Below the pieces are notes generated by a model. The model had not been told where the DNA came from, did no database searches, and saw nothing but the letters and a program-made list of their open reading frames with translations. A stretch of 64,000 bases of DNA from positions 3,658,001 through 3,722,000 of the forward strand of contig NZ_CP067089.2 of assembly GCF_016616095.2 (NCBI RefSeq). Reading direction: 5' to 3'. Origin of the DNA: Breznakiella homolactica. Its GTDB lineage: Bacteria; Spirochaetota; Spirochaetia; Treponematales; Breznakiellaceae. A program made the position numbers and the translations under genes. Each line of letters opens with the position of its first letter. Position 1 is the first letter of the stretch. Positions 25,860 to 33,410 of the stretch are shown here, piece by piece.

Positions 25860-25904
25860 AATACTTACCGAGAGAAGTGTTCTGTATTAATGGTATTGCT
25901 TCCG

Positions 25905-26549
25905 CTACAGCTTTTTGCGCCGGGAATTTACGAACCGGGAAAAATCATTGATATTTTTTACCACAATTTTATCGGAAAAGATTTCCACCCGGCGCTGGTT
26001 GACAAAGTGGTTCAGGATTTCCCGTGCCTGGGAGACACTCATCCCTGCCCAGTGGGCAATATCATCCACCGTCGTTTTGAATTCTCTCCGTTCCGTGGCC
26101 CGGTCTATGTTTGTCTGGGTTTCGTCGAGCATGAGGAACACATCCGCAATTTTTGCCTGATCGTCGTCAAGGGTGAGAATCATGAACCGGCGTTTCTGGT
26201 CGTAGATCCGTTTGGTGAACATCTTAAGGAGTTTCAGCGCGATCTGGGGGTTTCCCAGCATCAGGATTTCGAAATTCTGGCGGTTGAATTCGAGAACCTT
26301 GACCACATCCAGGGCAATCGCCGTGGCTGACCGGGGTGAATTTTCGAGGATCGCCATTTCCCCGAACATCTCCGAAGGCTGGAGTATATCCAGGGTTTTT
26401 TCAATATCGCCGATGATTTTTACCAGTTCTACCCGGCCGGACTGGATGAGATAAAAGGTGTCCCCGGGTTCAAACTCCGAGAAAATCATTTCCCCGGGCT
26501 GAAATGTCCTGGCAAAACGGCTGAACGCCGAAAGATCCATCCCCGCCAC
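25905..26549 (-). CDS. Crp/Fnr family regulator (cyclic-nucleotide domain plus HTH)
   Basis: A 214-residue protein. The N-terminal cyclic-nucleotide fold carries FEPGDTFYLIQSGRVELVK and EMFGEMAILENSPRSATA, which is close to the phosphate-binding cassette FGEMALLxxxPRSAT, so a nucleotide ligand is plausible. A dimer helix and a C-terminal winged helix follow (TTVDDIAHWAGMSVSQAREI). The start is GTG 26549: GGAGG lies 7 bases upstream, whereas ATG 26540 would be 16 bases away. It begins 2 bases after the stop of a second cyclic-nucleotide-domain gene and is cotranscribed with it. Confidence 0.9.
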   Translation of the reverse strand: MAGMDLSAFSRFARTFQPGEMIFSEFEPGDTFYLIQSGRVELVKIIGDIEKTLDILQPSEMFGEMAILENSPRSATAIALDVVKVLEFNRQNFEILMLGNPQIALKLLKMFTKRIYDQKRRFMILTLDDDQAKIADVFLMLDETQTNIDRATERREFKTTVDDIAHWAGMSVSQAREILNHFVNQRRVEIFSDKIVVKNINDFSRFVNSRRKKL

Positions 26550-26551
26550 GG

Positions 26552-27559
26552 CTACGCCTCCAATGCCTTAAGCGCCCGGTTAGCTTTCATGTGGGCCCCT
26601 GTATCCCTGTCGCCGGGCATGGACAGTATTTTTTTGTAGAAGGTCGCCGCCTGATCCTTGCGGCCTTTCTTCTCATAGGATTGCCCCATGAAGAACAGGG
26701 CGTCTCCCAGATCGGGATGTTTCGGATATTTCGTAATCATCTGGGTAAAGTGCTTGATACAGTCGTCGTATTTTCCCAGGAGATACAGGCACCGGCCGAT
26801 CTCGTATACGCTTTTGGCTACGTATTCCGGTTCCTCATTGGCGTCTTCAATTTTTTTGAAGGCGAAATAGGCCTGCTGGTATTTTTCCTGGGAGATAAGG
26901 CTCACCGCGTCGTAATACGCCCGGGCGGTTTCGGTCATATTGCTCCCGGAGGATCCGGAACCGCCTGCCGCGGAGGAAGTCTGGGTTCCCGGGCTCATGG
27001 ACCCGGTGCCCCTGGGCTGCCCCTGTTTGCTCAGGGACATCTCGGCTATTTCAAGATTTTTCGCCGCCTGGGCGGCATTGCGCCCGGAGGGGTAATAGGT
27101 CAGGTACCGGCCGAAGACGTATTTTGCCTGGGAAAACCGTTTGTTTTTAAGGTAATATTCACCCACATTAAAGAGGCCCATCTCGGGATTTTCCTCTTCC
27201 TTTTCCATGAGACTCGAAACCTGCCGGTGAAGGCGCCGCATCTGGTTGGAAAATACCTTGAGCATTTTCATGATGATACGGGTGTTGGCCATGGCCATCT
27301 GCTCGAATTCCGGGCTCGTGAACCCAACCACGGCAGTGTCCTGGAGCGCGATGGCGTTTTCTTCCCGGGGATACCGTCCCAGGGCGGATTTCACCCCGAA
27401 GAACTCTCCGGGCTGCACTAAATCGTGTACATCCTGTCCTGTTTCAATATCCTGATAAGTCAGGTTAACTTTTCCGCTCTGGAGAATATACACCAGCTCG
27501 GCGGTATCTCCCTGGAAATATATAACTGAGCCTGACCTATACTGCAGCGATTTAGGCAT
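26552..27559 (-). CDS. Cyclic-nucleotide-domain protein with C-terminal TPR repeats
   Basis: A protein of 335 residues. The N-terminal Crp-like beta-roll is QYRSGSVIYFQGDTAELVYI, then LQSGKVNLTY and QPGEFFGVKSALGRYPREEN. In place of a DNA-binding domain it has a Gly/Ser-rich linker (about 165-200) and four TPR-like units ending ALFFMGQSYEKKGRKDQAAT. The cassette lacks the usual PRSAT arginine-serine pair (YPREENA), so ligand binding may be altered. It is encoded directly upstream of a true Crp-type regulator. A sensing adaptor that binds the regulator or another protein is plausible, but this is inference. AGGAAGGA lies 5 bases before the ATG. Confidence 0.85.
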   Translation of the reverse strand: MPKSLQYRSGSVIYFQGDTAELVYILQSGKVNLTYQDIETGQDVHDLVQPGEFFGVKSALGRYPREENAIALQDTAVVGFTSPEFEQMAMANTRIIMKMLKVFSNQMRRLHRQVSSLMEKEEENPEMGLFNVGEYYLKNKRFSQAKYVFGRYLTYYPSGRNAAQAAKNLEIAEMSLSKQGQPRGTGSMSPGTQTSSAAGGSGSSGSNMTETARAYYDAVSLISQEKYQQAYFAFKKIEDANEEPEYVAKSVYEIGRCLYLLGKYDDCIKHFTQMITKYPKHPDLGDALFFMGQSYEKKGRKDQAATFYKKILSMPGDRDTGAHMKANRALKALEA

Positions 27560-27573
27560 TCCATTCCTTCCTA

Positions 27574-28806
27574 TTATGCCTCTGGTTCAAAGGGCAAATA
27601 GTCGAGCTTTTTCTTGAATCCTACCTTTTTGCGGGCTTCCCGGTACAAAGCCGCGGGGTCTCCGGCGATAAACATCGGCCTGCCGCCCACGGTGATTTCC
27701 GTGTACCCCTCGGGGAGTTTCCCCCCGAATATATCAATAAACCGCATTTCACCGTACAGGGGTTTTCCCGCCATAGTCAAGAGTTCAATATCCTTCATGC
27801 CGGCGGAGGCGAAATTTTCATAGGGATCGTCTTTTTTCGCTTTGAGAAGCAGTATATCCCCCAATTTGCCTTCATCCAGGGATCCCAGTTTTTTATCGAG
27901 CCAGAAAGCCTTGGCCGCGTTGATGGTTACCATTTCGAATATTTTTTTTGCCGGAAGATCTTCGCCGTACATCTGCCGGTACAGTTCCCGGTCGTAGTGC
28001 ATTTCTTCAAATAAATTGAAAGATCCGGTGTGGGACGAGTCGGTGCCGATGGTTACGTTTATTCCCGCCTTGATAAATTTACGGATTTTGCAGGTCACGT
28101 TGAACATAAATATATTGGAAGCTCCGCACCACGAAATACTGGCGCCGGCGTTGGCAACCTTTTTGATATCCTCATCACTGAATCCGATGCAGTGAATCAG
28201 CAGACAATGGCTGTCCAGAACCTTGAGATTTTCCAGGGTAATTACCCCGTCCATGGATTCACGGTCAAATCCCTCGGAGAGGTGAGTGATGAAGGGCCAG
28301 TGCTTTTTAATGGCCCTGGTGTGCTCAACTTCTATCCCGTCGCCCCATTTGAGGTCATAGGATGAACACTCATGGGCGAGTCCGTACTCTAAAATAGCCC
28401 TGATAGGCAGGTGCGGGAGTATTTCCTTGTTCCATGCCTGGGGAAAATGGTCGTTTACGGTGGTTACTCCGGAGAACAGGTTTTTATATGTACTGAGCTG
28501 GTACAGTTCCTTGTCCGAGATGTTTGACCGTTCCGTATAGGTTTCGGAAGCCTTGAGGTCATTGTCCCAGGGGAGCCAGTTCATATAATAGACGCCTTTG
28601 GGCGGACCAACCCGGGGCAGGTAATTCCCCCGCATATGGTCATGGGTATTGATCAGAGCCGGATAAATAAATGACTTTTTACCTAAGTCTATTGTCAAAG
28701 GAGCCGCCGCGGAGACCAGCTTTTCCCCTGATATTGAAATTGTTCCTGAACCGGCTTTTTTCCCGGGCGTTACTACCACACCATTTTTTAAAGAATATTT
28801 AAGCAC
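27574..28806 (-). CDS. Amidohydrolase family protein (SsnA/chlorohydrolase-like)
   Basis: A 410-residue metal-dependent hydrolase of the TIM-barrel amidohydrolase superfamily. Ligand-type motifs are NTHDHMRG (HxH near residue 54), LIHCIGF (His after strand 6) and TIGTDSSHT (Asp after strand 8). The C-terminal DEGKLGDILLLK is the usual composite beta-domain seam. The start GTG 28806 is chosen because upstream ATGs are out of frame and amidohydrolases begin in this way. Its own promoter lies at 28837-28865. It lies 14 bases upstream of the cyclic-nucleotide/TPR gene on the same strand. Substrate (guanine, adenosine or S-adenosylhomocysteine-like) is not decidable here. Confidence 0.85.
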   Translation of the reverse strand: MLKYSLKNGVVVTPGKKAGSGTISISGEKLVSAAAPLTIDLGKKSFIYPALINTHDHMRGNYLPRVGPPKGVYYMNWLPWDNDLKASETYTERSNISDKELYQLSTYKNLFSGVTTVNDHFPQAWNKEILPHLPIRAILEYGLAHECSSYDLKWGDGIEVEHTRAIKKHWPFITHLSEGFDRESMDGVITLENLKVLDSHCLLIHCIGFSDEDIKKVANAGASISWCGASNIFMFNVTCKIRKFIKAGINVTIGTDSSHTGSFNLFEEMHYDRELYRQMYGEDLPAKKIFEMVTINAAKAFWLDKKLGSLDEGKLGDILLLKAKKDDPYENFASAGMKDIELLTMAGKPLYGEMRFIDIFGGKLPEGYTEITVGGRPMFIAGDPAALYREARKKVGFKKKLDYLPFEPEA

Positions 28807-28836
28807 CTTGGGACCGTCCTTTCACCATGTTCTTTT

Positions 28837-28865
28837 ATTCTATGACCGACAACCGGAACAGTCAA
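28837..28865 (-). promoter_or_regulatory. Promoter of the amidohydrolase operon
   Basis: Minus strand -35 TTGACT (28860-28865), 17-base spacer, -10 TAGAAT (28837-28842). The predicted leader is about 25 bases. Confidence 0.65.
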
Positions 28866-28918
28866 CGATCTTAGAAGTTCTTCCCCATATTTTCGGCGGA
28901 ATAGGTATAATTTCTGAA

Positions 28919-28979
28919 TCGGATTATACTACTTTTAATCCGAAGTAAATCCGAATGGATCAAAAGCCGACGGCTTTTG
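28919..28979. repeat. Two small hairpins in the divergent intergenic region
   Basis: TCGGATT (28919-28925) pairs with AATCCGA (28937-28943), and CAAAAGCC (28961-28968) pairs perfectly with GGCTTTTG (28972-28979) around a GAC triloop. The second resembles the triloop hairpins in the tails of the palindromic repeats. No gene is seen between 28866 and 29067. Confidence 0.5.
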
Positions 28980-29067
28980 CGGCAGAGTCATATCCAAGTA
29001 CACTATGTTTTTAAACTATCTGCTTATTATACATTTTATCACATTATGTTAGAATAGTCACATATTT

Positions 29068-29904
29068 ATGATAGATTTACACACCCATTCCACCGCATCC
29101 GACGGATCTCTGCGGCCTTCCGAGCTCATTGATGCGGCCATTTCCCGGGGATTGACGGCCCTCGCCCTGACCGACCACGATACCATGGATGGTATCCCCG
29201 AAGCAGAAAAACAGGCTGAATACCGCGGGATACGGCTCATTCCGGGGATCGAGATGGAAATTTCCTGGGAACCGGGAGAATTCCACCTGCTGGGGCTGGG
29301 AATTCACAGCCCCAGCCCTTCCTTTGAGGCTGCCGTCGGAGAACTGGCCCGCCGAAGGGAGGAACGGAATCTCCGGATACTCGACTTGATGCATGAGATG
29401 AGTATTGACGCGGATTACGATGAACTTCGCGAAATTTCCGGGGGGAAAATTATCGGCCGGCCCCATTTCGCCGATTTGCTGATTAAACGGAAGATTGTGA
29501 AAAACCGGGAGCAGGCTTTTTCCAGGTACCTGGGCAAGGGCCGGCCCTTTTATGCCCCCAAAGAGGGATTGGATTTTGCCCGGGCGGTTTCGTGCATCCA
29601 TGAATCCGGAGGGATTGCCGTTCTGGCCCATCCCATGTCCCTGTATGTTGCGTGGGGCCGGCTTCCGGATCTTATCGCGGATTTTAAGGCGCAGGGTCTC
29701 GACGGTATCGAAGCATGGCATCCAACGGCAAAGCTCCGGGCCTGTAAACGGCTGGATGACCTGGGCCGTTCATTGGGGCTGTATATAACCGCGGGCAGCG
29801 ATTTCCACGGCGCTGCCCGGCCGGACCGGAAACTGGGTATTACCGCCGGGGACCGGAAAATAGGGGAGGAGTTTCTGGAAGCTATCCCTCCGCTGTGCCG
29901 CTAG
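29068..29904 (+). CDS. PHP domain phosphoesterase (RNase AM/YciV-like)
   Basis: A 278-residue PHP-superfamily protein. Metal ligands are visible at MIDLHTHSTASDGSL (HxH and Asp), LALTDHDTMDGI, IPGIEMEI, IIGRPHFADLL, VLAHPM and GSDFHG. The full set of PHP motifs is intact. Closest in layout to the YciV/TrpH class, which hydrolyses 3',5'-nucleotide bisphosphates or short RNA from the 5' end. The ATG at 29068 is the only sensible start and has no Shine-Dalgarno; TAGAAT at 29050-29055 lies 12 bases upstream. Tail to tail with comM (4-base overlap). Confidence 0.9.
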   Translation: MIDLHTHSTASDGSLRPSELIDAAISRGLTALALTDHDTMDGIPEAEKQAEYRGIRLIPGIEMEISWEPGEFHLLGLGIHSPSPSFEAAVGELARRREERNLRILDLMHEMSIDADYDELREISGGKIIGRPHFADLLIKRKIVKNREQAFSRYLGKGRPFYAPKEGLDFARAVSCIHESGGIAVLAHPMSLYVAWGRLPDLIADFKAQGLDGIEAWHPTAKLRACKRLDDLGRSLGLYITAGSDFHGAARPDRKLGITAGDRKIGEEFLEAIPPLCR

Positions 29905-31490
29905 AAAGGCGGCTGTTCCAGGGCAAGTATATCGAAAGGGTCGTCACCATACCGGCGGTGTTCTATGGCTTCCAGAATATGGGCCGTACCCAGCGTGCCG
30001 GAGCCCTCCAAATCCGCAATAGTCCGGGCTACCCTGAGTATTCCATGGGCGGATCTCCCGGATAATCCGAGTTTTTCCGCTGCCCGGCGGAGCGCGTCCG
30101 CGGCATGTCGGTCCATGGGACAGGTTTTTTCTATCATCGCGGGCGGTATCCGGGAATTGCGCCGGACCGGCATCTCCCTGAACCGGTATTCCTGGATTTC
30201 CGCCGCCCGGCGGACCCGGCAGGCAATGGCCGCGCTTGTTTCCTCGGCAGCCCTTTCTCCGGAGGATGGCGTTTGGTGCCGTACCGGTACGCGCATCTCA
30301 ATGCGGTCCATAAGGGCTCCGCCGAATTTTTTCCAGTAACGGAATATTTCCTCGGACGAACAGAAACACTGCGTGTTTCCGCCGTACTGTCCGGAAATAT
30401 CCTGTTTCGCCGTACCGAGCCGGCCGCAGGGGCAGGTATTTGCCGCCATGATGAGCTGGAAATCCGCCGGAAGCCGCATAGGACCTTCCGCCCGGGAAAT
30501 GGTTATGACCCGGTCTTCCAGAGGTTCCCTGAGGGACTGGAAAACCGGCGTCTTGAATTCCGGGGCCTCATCCAGGAACAGCACTCCCAGATGGGCAAGA
30601 CTTATCTCGCCGGGGCGGACCGTCCTGCCGCCTCCGAGGATGCCTTCCGCGCTGGCGCTGTGATGGGGCGACCGGAACGGCGGCCGGTCCATTATTGCGC
30701 CGTCGTTATTTATCTGTCCCGCCAGACTGTGGATACGGGTAACCTCCACGGATTCCTCCGGGGTGAGGGGCGCCATAATCGACGGGATCCTGCGGGCCAG
30801 CATGGTTTTTCCCGCTCCCGGCGGTCCGAATACCAGGAGGTTATGGCCTCCCGCGGCGGCAATTTCCATGGCCCTTTTGTACCGCCCCTGTCCGGCAACT
30901 TCTGAAAAATCCCCCGCGGCGGATTCCGTATTTCCGGTATTTTCAAAAGAACGTTTTTCCTTATCCCACGGCGGAAAACGGTTGTGTCGTTCCAGGAAAA
31001 TCAATACCCTGACCGCTTCGCCTAAACTTTCCGCAGGGCTGAAGCAGCCGTCGGCGAGGATGGCCGTTTCTGCCGCGTTGCCGGCGGGGACGATGAATCC
31101 CCGGATACCCGCCTTCATGCCGGCGGCGGTGGCGGCCAGTACTCCCCTGACGGGACGGACCCTGCCCGACAGCTCGAGCTCTCCCAGAACCATGAGGTCT
31201 TCGGGCACGGAGAGCTGCCCCGCGGCGGCCATCACCGCCAGGGCAATGGGCAGGTCCAGCGCCGCTCCGTCCTTGCGTATTCCCGCGGGGGCCAGGTTGA
31301 TCAGTATTCTGTCCTGGGGAAAGGAAAAACCGGAATTGCGGAAGGCCGCCCTGACCCGTTCCCTGGCTTCCCGTACAGCTCCTTCGGCAAGGCCCGTGAT
31401 ATCCACCCCGGGAATCCCCCGGCGTATATCCGCCTCGACCCGTATAATAATTCCATCGGTTCCGTAGGGTGCGTAAGCCAGCACGTACAT
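29901..31490 (-). CDS. comM: ComM/YifB family Mg-chelatase-like AAA+ protein
   Basis: A protein of 529 residues. It has an N-terminal ChlI/Lon-like domain (GVDITGLAEGAVREARERV, ILINLAPAGIRKDGAALDLP), then an AAA+ core with Walker A FGPPGAGKTML, Walker B VLFLDEAPEF and a zinc-like CPCG motif, and the C-terminal ChlI-like lid (ARTIADLEGS). ComM is a hexameric helicase that promotes branch migration during natural transformation and recombination. The start is ATG 31490: GGAGG lies 7 bases upstream, whereas the longer start at 31538 has no support. It appears monocistronic and divergent from the UDPGP gene. Confidence 0.92.
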   Translation of the reverse strand: MYVLAYAPYGTDGIIIRVEADIRRGIPGVDITGLAEGAVREARERVRAAFRNSGFSFPQDRILINLAPAGIRKDGAALDLPIALAVMAAAGQLSVPEDLMVLGELELSGRVRPVRGVLAATAAGMKAGIRGFIVPAGNAAETAILADGCFSPAESLGEAVRVLIFLERHNRFPPWDKEKRSFENTGNTESAAGDFSEVAGQGRYKRAMEIAAAGGHNLLVFGPPGAGKTMLARRIPSIMAPLTPEESVEVTRIHSLAGQINNDGAIMDRPPFRSPHHSASAEGILGGGRTVRPGEISLAHLGVLFLDEAPEFKTPVFQSLREPLEDRVITISRAEGPMRLPADFQLIMAANTCPCGRLGTAKQDISGQYGGNTQCFCSSEEIFRYWKKFGGALMDRIEMRVPVRHQTPSSGERAAEETSAAIACRVRRAAEIQEYRFREMPVRRNSRIPPAMIEKTCPMDRHAADALRRAAEKLGLSGRSAHGILRVARTIADLEGSGTLGTAHILEAIEHRRYGDDPFDILALEQPPF

Positions 31491-31543
31491 GGAGCGCCCT
31501 CCCCGGATAATAGGGCGGCGCCGGGTAATCTGCTTCAATATAC

Positions 31544-31571
31544 TTGAAGTTTTTTTTCCCTGGACTATTAT
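31544..31571 (+). promoter_or_regulatory. Promoter of the UDPGP-type gene
   Basis: -35 TTGAAG (31544-31549), 16-base spacer, -10 TATTAT (31566-31571). The ATG follows after only six bases (AAAGCT) with no ribosome-binding site, implying a leaderless transcript. Confidence 0.55.
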
Positions 31572-31577
31572 AAAGCT

Positions 31578-33164
31578 ATGGACAGCAGAAATACCGTATC
31601 ACCGGCCCTGGTTTCGGATCTGGAGGCGAAGGGCGTTGATGTTGAAAGGACCTTTACGGTTCTCAGCCTGATCGAACAGGACCGGCTGAAGGCCGGAAAA
31701 AAGACCGGCGCGCTGCACCTTCCCGGCGGTGACGACCGGCGGATCAGCGATATGACCGGCCCCGTCTCCGTAACCATGCCGCTGGAAGCGGCGCGGGAAC
31801 GGTTTGCGGATCTCGAGATAAACCCCGATACCGAAAAAATCGGAACCATCCGGGGCAATTCCATTAGTTTTGATTCCGCCGCCCTTGAACGTCTGGGGGT
31901 GCTGCTCTATCCCAAGCTGGCCTATGGTGTCCTCAACGGAGGTATGGCAACCAGTTATACGGATATCAAAAAAAACAAAGCCGTGGATGCCGCGGCATTC
32001 AGCCTGCTCGAAAAGGAATTCGACATCCTCGCCCAAAAAGACCGGGGGCTCCCCAAGGGAGCCGGCAGCGCGTATATTGATGAAAGCGGAAAGCCCGGTC
32101 CTTCTTTCCTGCTGCTGAAAATGCGTTCCCTTCTTATTAAAGCCCTGGAATACCGTCTGGTTTCCGGGGACACCGCCGCTCCGGTACTGCCTTTTTTCCA
32201 GATGACCAGCACCGGAACCGCCGCCGCCCTGGCGGAGGCCTACACACAGTACCGGAAGGACCCGCTTCTGGCTGATTTAATCGACAGGACCGGCACCGAT
32301 CCTACCCGGGCCCGGAGCCGCGTCCAGGGCTTCCTGGCGGCCCTGACCCATTCGTCCGAAGGATTTCCCCGTAAAATATTCAGCCGCGCCTACGGTGAGG
32401 AAAACCGGGGGCTCGCACTTCCCGGGGGACACGGCGAGAATTTCAGGATCCTGGCGCCGCTGTACCGGGAACTGCGGAAAGAGGGAATCCGCTTTGTGTA
32501 CCTGGGGAACGTGGACAACCTGGGCTACACCGCCGATCCCAGAGCTCTGGCGCTGCTGGCCCTCCGGGGCGGCGAACTGGCCTTTGAATTTTCCTGGCGC
32601 ACCGCCGTGGATATTAAGGGAGGCGTCCTTACCGAAGATGATTCGGGCCGGCTCAGCGTCGGCGATATCGGCCAGGCCATCAGCGCCGATAAACTCCGGG
32701 AGGAGGAAGCCGCCGGGAAGCGCGCTCTTTTCAACTGCGCCACGGGGCTTTTCGATCTGGATTTCCTGACGGACCGCAGCGAAGCCATTCAGAACGGCAT
32801 CCCCATCCGTGTCTCCGACCAGGACAAGGAAGCGGGCCTTTATGCCCAGGCCGAACAGACCACCTGGGAAGTGCTCGGCCTGGCGGACAACCCCCGTATC
32901 CTGGCGGTTTCAAAAGAAGACCGGTTCCTGGCCGCGAAAATGCTCATGGAAACCCTCCTGGCCAGCCCCGTTTCCGCCAGGATTGACAATTCTCCGGAGG
33001 TTCCCCCGGAAATCAGGGATGTTTCCCGGGGGCTGCGCCGGGGATTGGGCCGGCTTCTGGAAGAAGAGCTTGGTTTTGCACCCCCCGACAGCCGGGGAAT
33101 CCGGCGTGTCCTGACAGTTCCGGAACTGGAATCCAATATCCGGAAAAAGTACGGTATCCGCTGA
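31578..33164 (+). CDS. UDPGP family nucleotidyltransferase (UTP-sugar-1-phosphate uridylyltransferase type)
   Basis: A 528-residue protein resembling eukaryote-type UDP-glucose/UDP-N-acetylhexosamine pyrophosphorylases. A nucleotide loop is followed by YPKLAYGVLNGGMATSYTDI (with Lys residues soon after), then LPFFQMTSTGT, LPGGHGENFRIL and the metal/sugar-binding VYLGNVDNLGYTADP. These enzymes make UDP-sugars from UTP and sugar-1-phosphate for glycans and envelope polymers. The family is confident; the sugar is not. A DUF3783 gene follows 18 bases downstream. The start is the ATG at 31578 immediately after a -10 box. Confidence 0.85.
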   Translation: MDSRNTVSPALVSDLEAKGVDVERTFTVLSLIEQDRLKAGKKTGALHLPGGDDRRISDMTGPVSVTMPLEAARERFADLEINPDTEKIGTIRGNSISFDSAALERLGVLLYPKLAYGVLNGGMATSYTDIKKNKAVDAAAFSLLEKEFDILAQKDRGLPKGAGSAYIDESGKPGPSFLLLKMRSLLIKALEYRLVSGDTAAPVLPFFQMTSTGTAAALAEAYTQYRKDPLLADLIDRTGTDPTRARSRVQGFLAALTHSSEGFPRKIFSRAYGEENRGLALPGGHGENFRILAPLYRELRKEGIRFVYLGNVDNLGYTADPRALALLALRGGELAFEFSWRTAVDIKGGVLTEDDSGRLSVGDIGQAISADKLREEEAAGKRALFNCATGLFDLDFLTDRSEAIQNGIPIRVSDQDKEAGLYAQAEQTTWEVLGLADNPRILAVSKEDRFLAAKMLMETLLASPVSARIDNSPEVPPEIRDVSRGLRRGLGRLLEEELGFAPPDSRGIRRVLTVPELESNIRKKYGIR

Positions 33165-33182
33165 TAACGCAGGGAGAATACA

Positions 33183-33404
33183 ATGAAATCACCGGTAGTT
33201 TTTTTGCATGGTTTTGAAAACGAGGAACTTTTAACCGTTGTCCGGGCAGTCAAAAAGGCCCTGGCCGAAGCCGGGGAAGACCCGGGAGCAGTGGCTTTCG
33301 CGTCGTCAACGCCGAACAACATTGACTGGACCGTTAAGGATCTTATCCGGGAAGTCCGGGAGGAACATGATTATATGAAGAAAAATCCTCCCGTCTCCCC
33401 CTGA
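33183..33404 (+). CDS. DUF3783 family small protein
   Basis: A 73-residue soluble protein beginning MKSPVVFLHGFENEELLTVV, which follows the DUF3783 pattern, with a charged helix (DLIREVREEHDYM) at the end. GGGAG lies 6 bases before the ATG. It lies 18 bases after the UDPGP gene on the same strand and is likely cotranscribed. Its end faces the M16 protease gene with 6 bases between. Function unknown in the family as far as I know. Confidence 0.8.
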   Translation: MKSPVVFLHGFENEELLTVVRAVKKALAEAGEDPGAVAFASSTPNNIDWTVKDLIREVREEHDYMKKNPPVSP

Positions 33405-33410
33405 CCGGGT

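Noticed and set aside
25859..25883. GAATACTT/AAGTGTTC stem after the lipid kinase as a terminator
   Set aside because: Weak stem with a wobble pair and no T-run.
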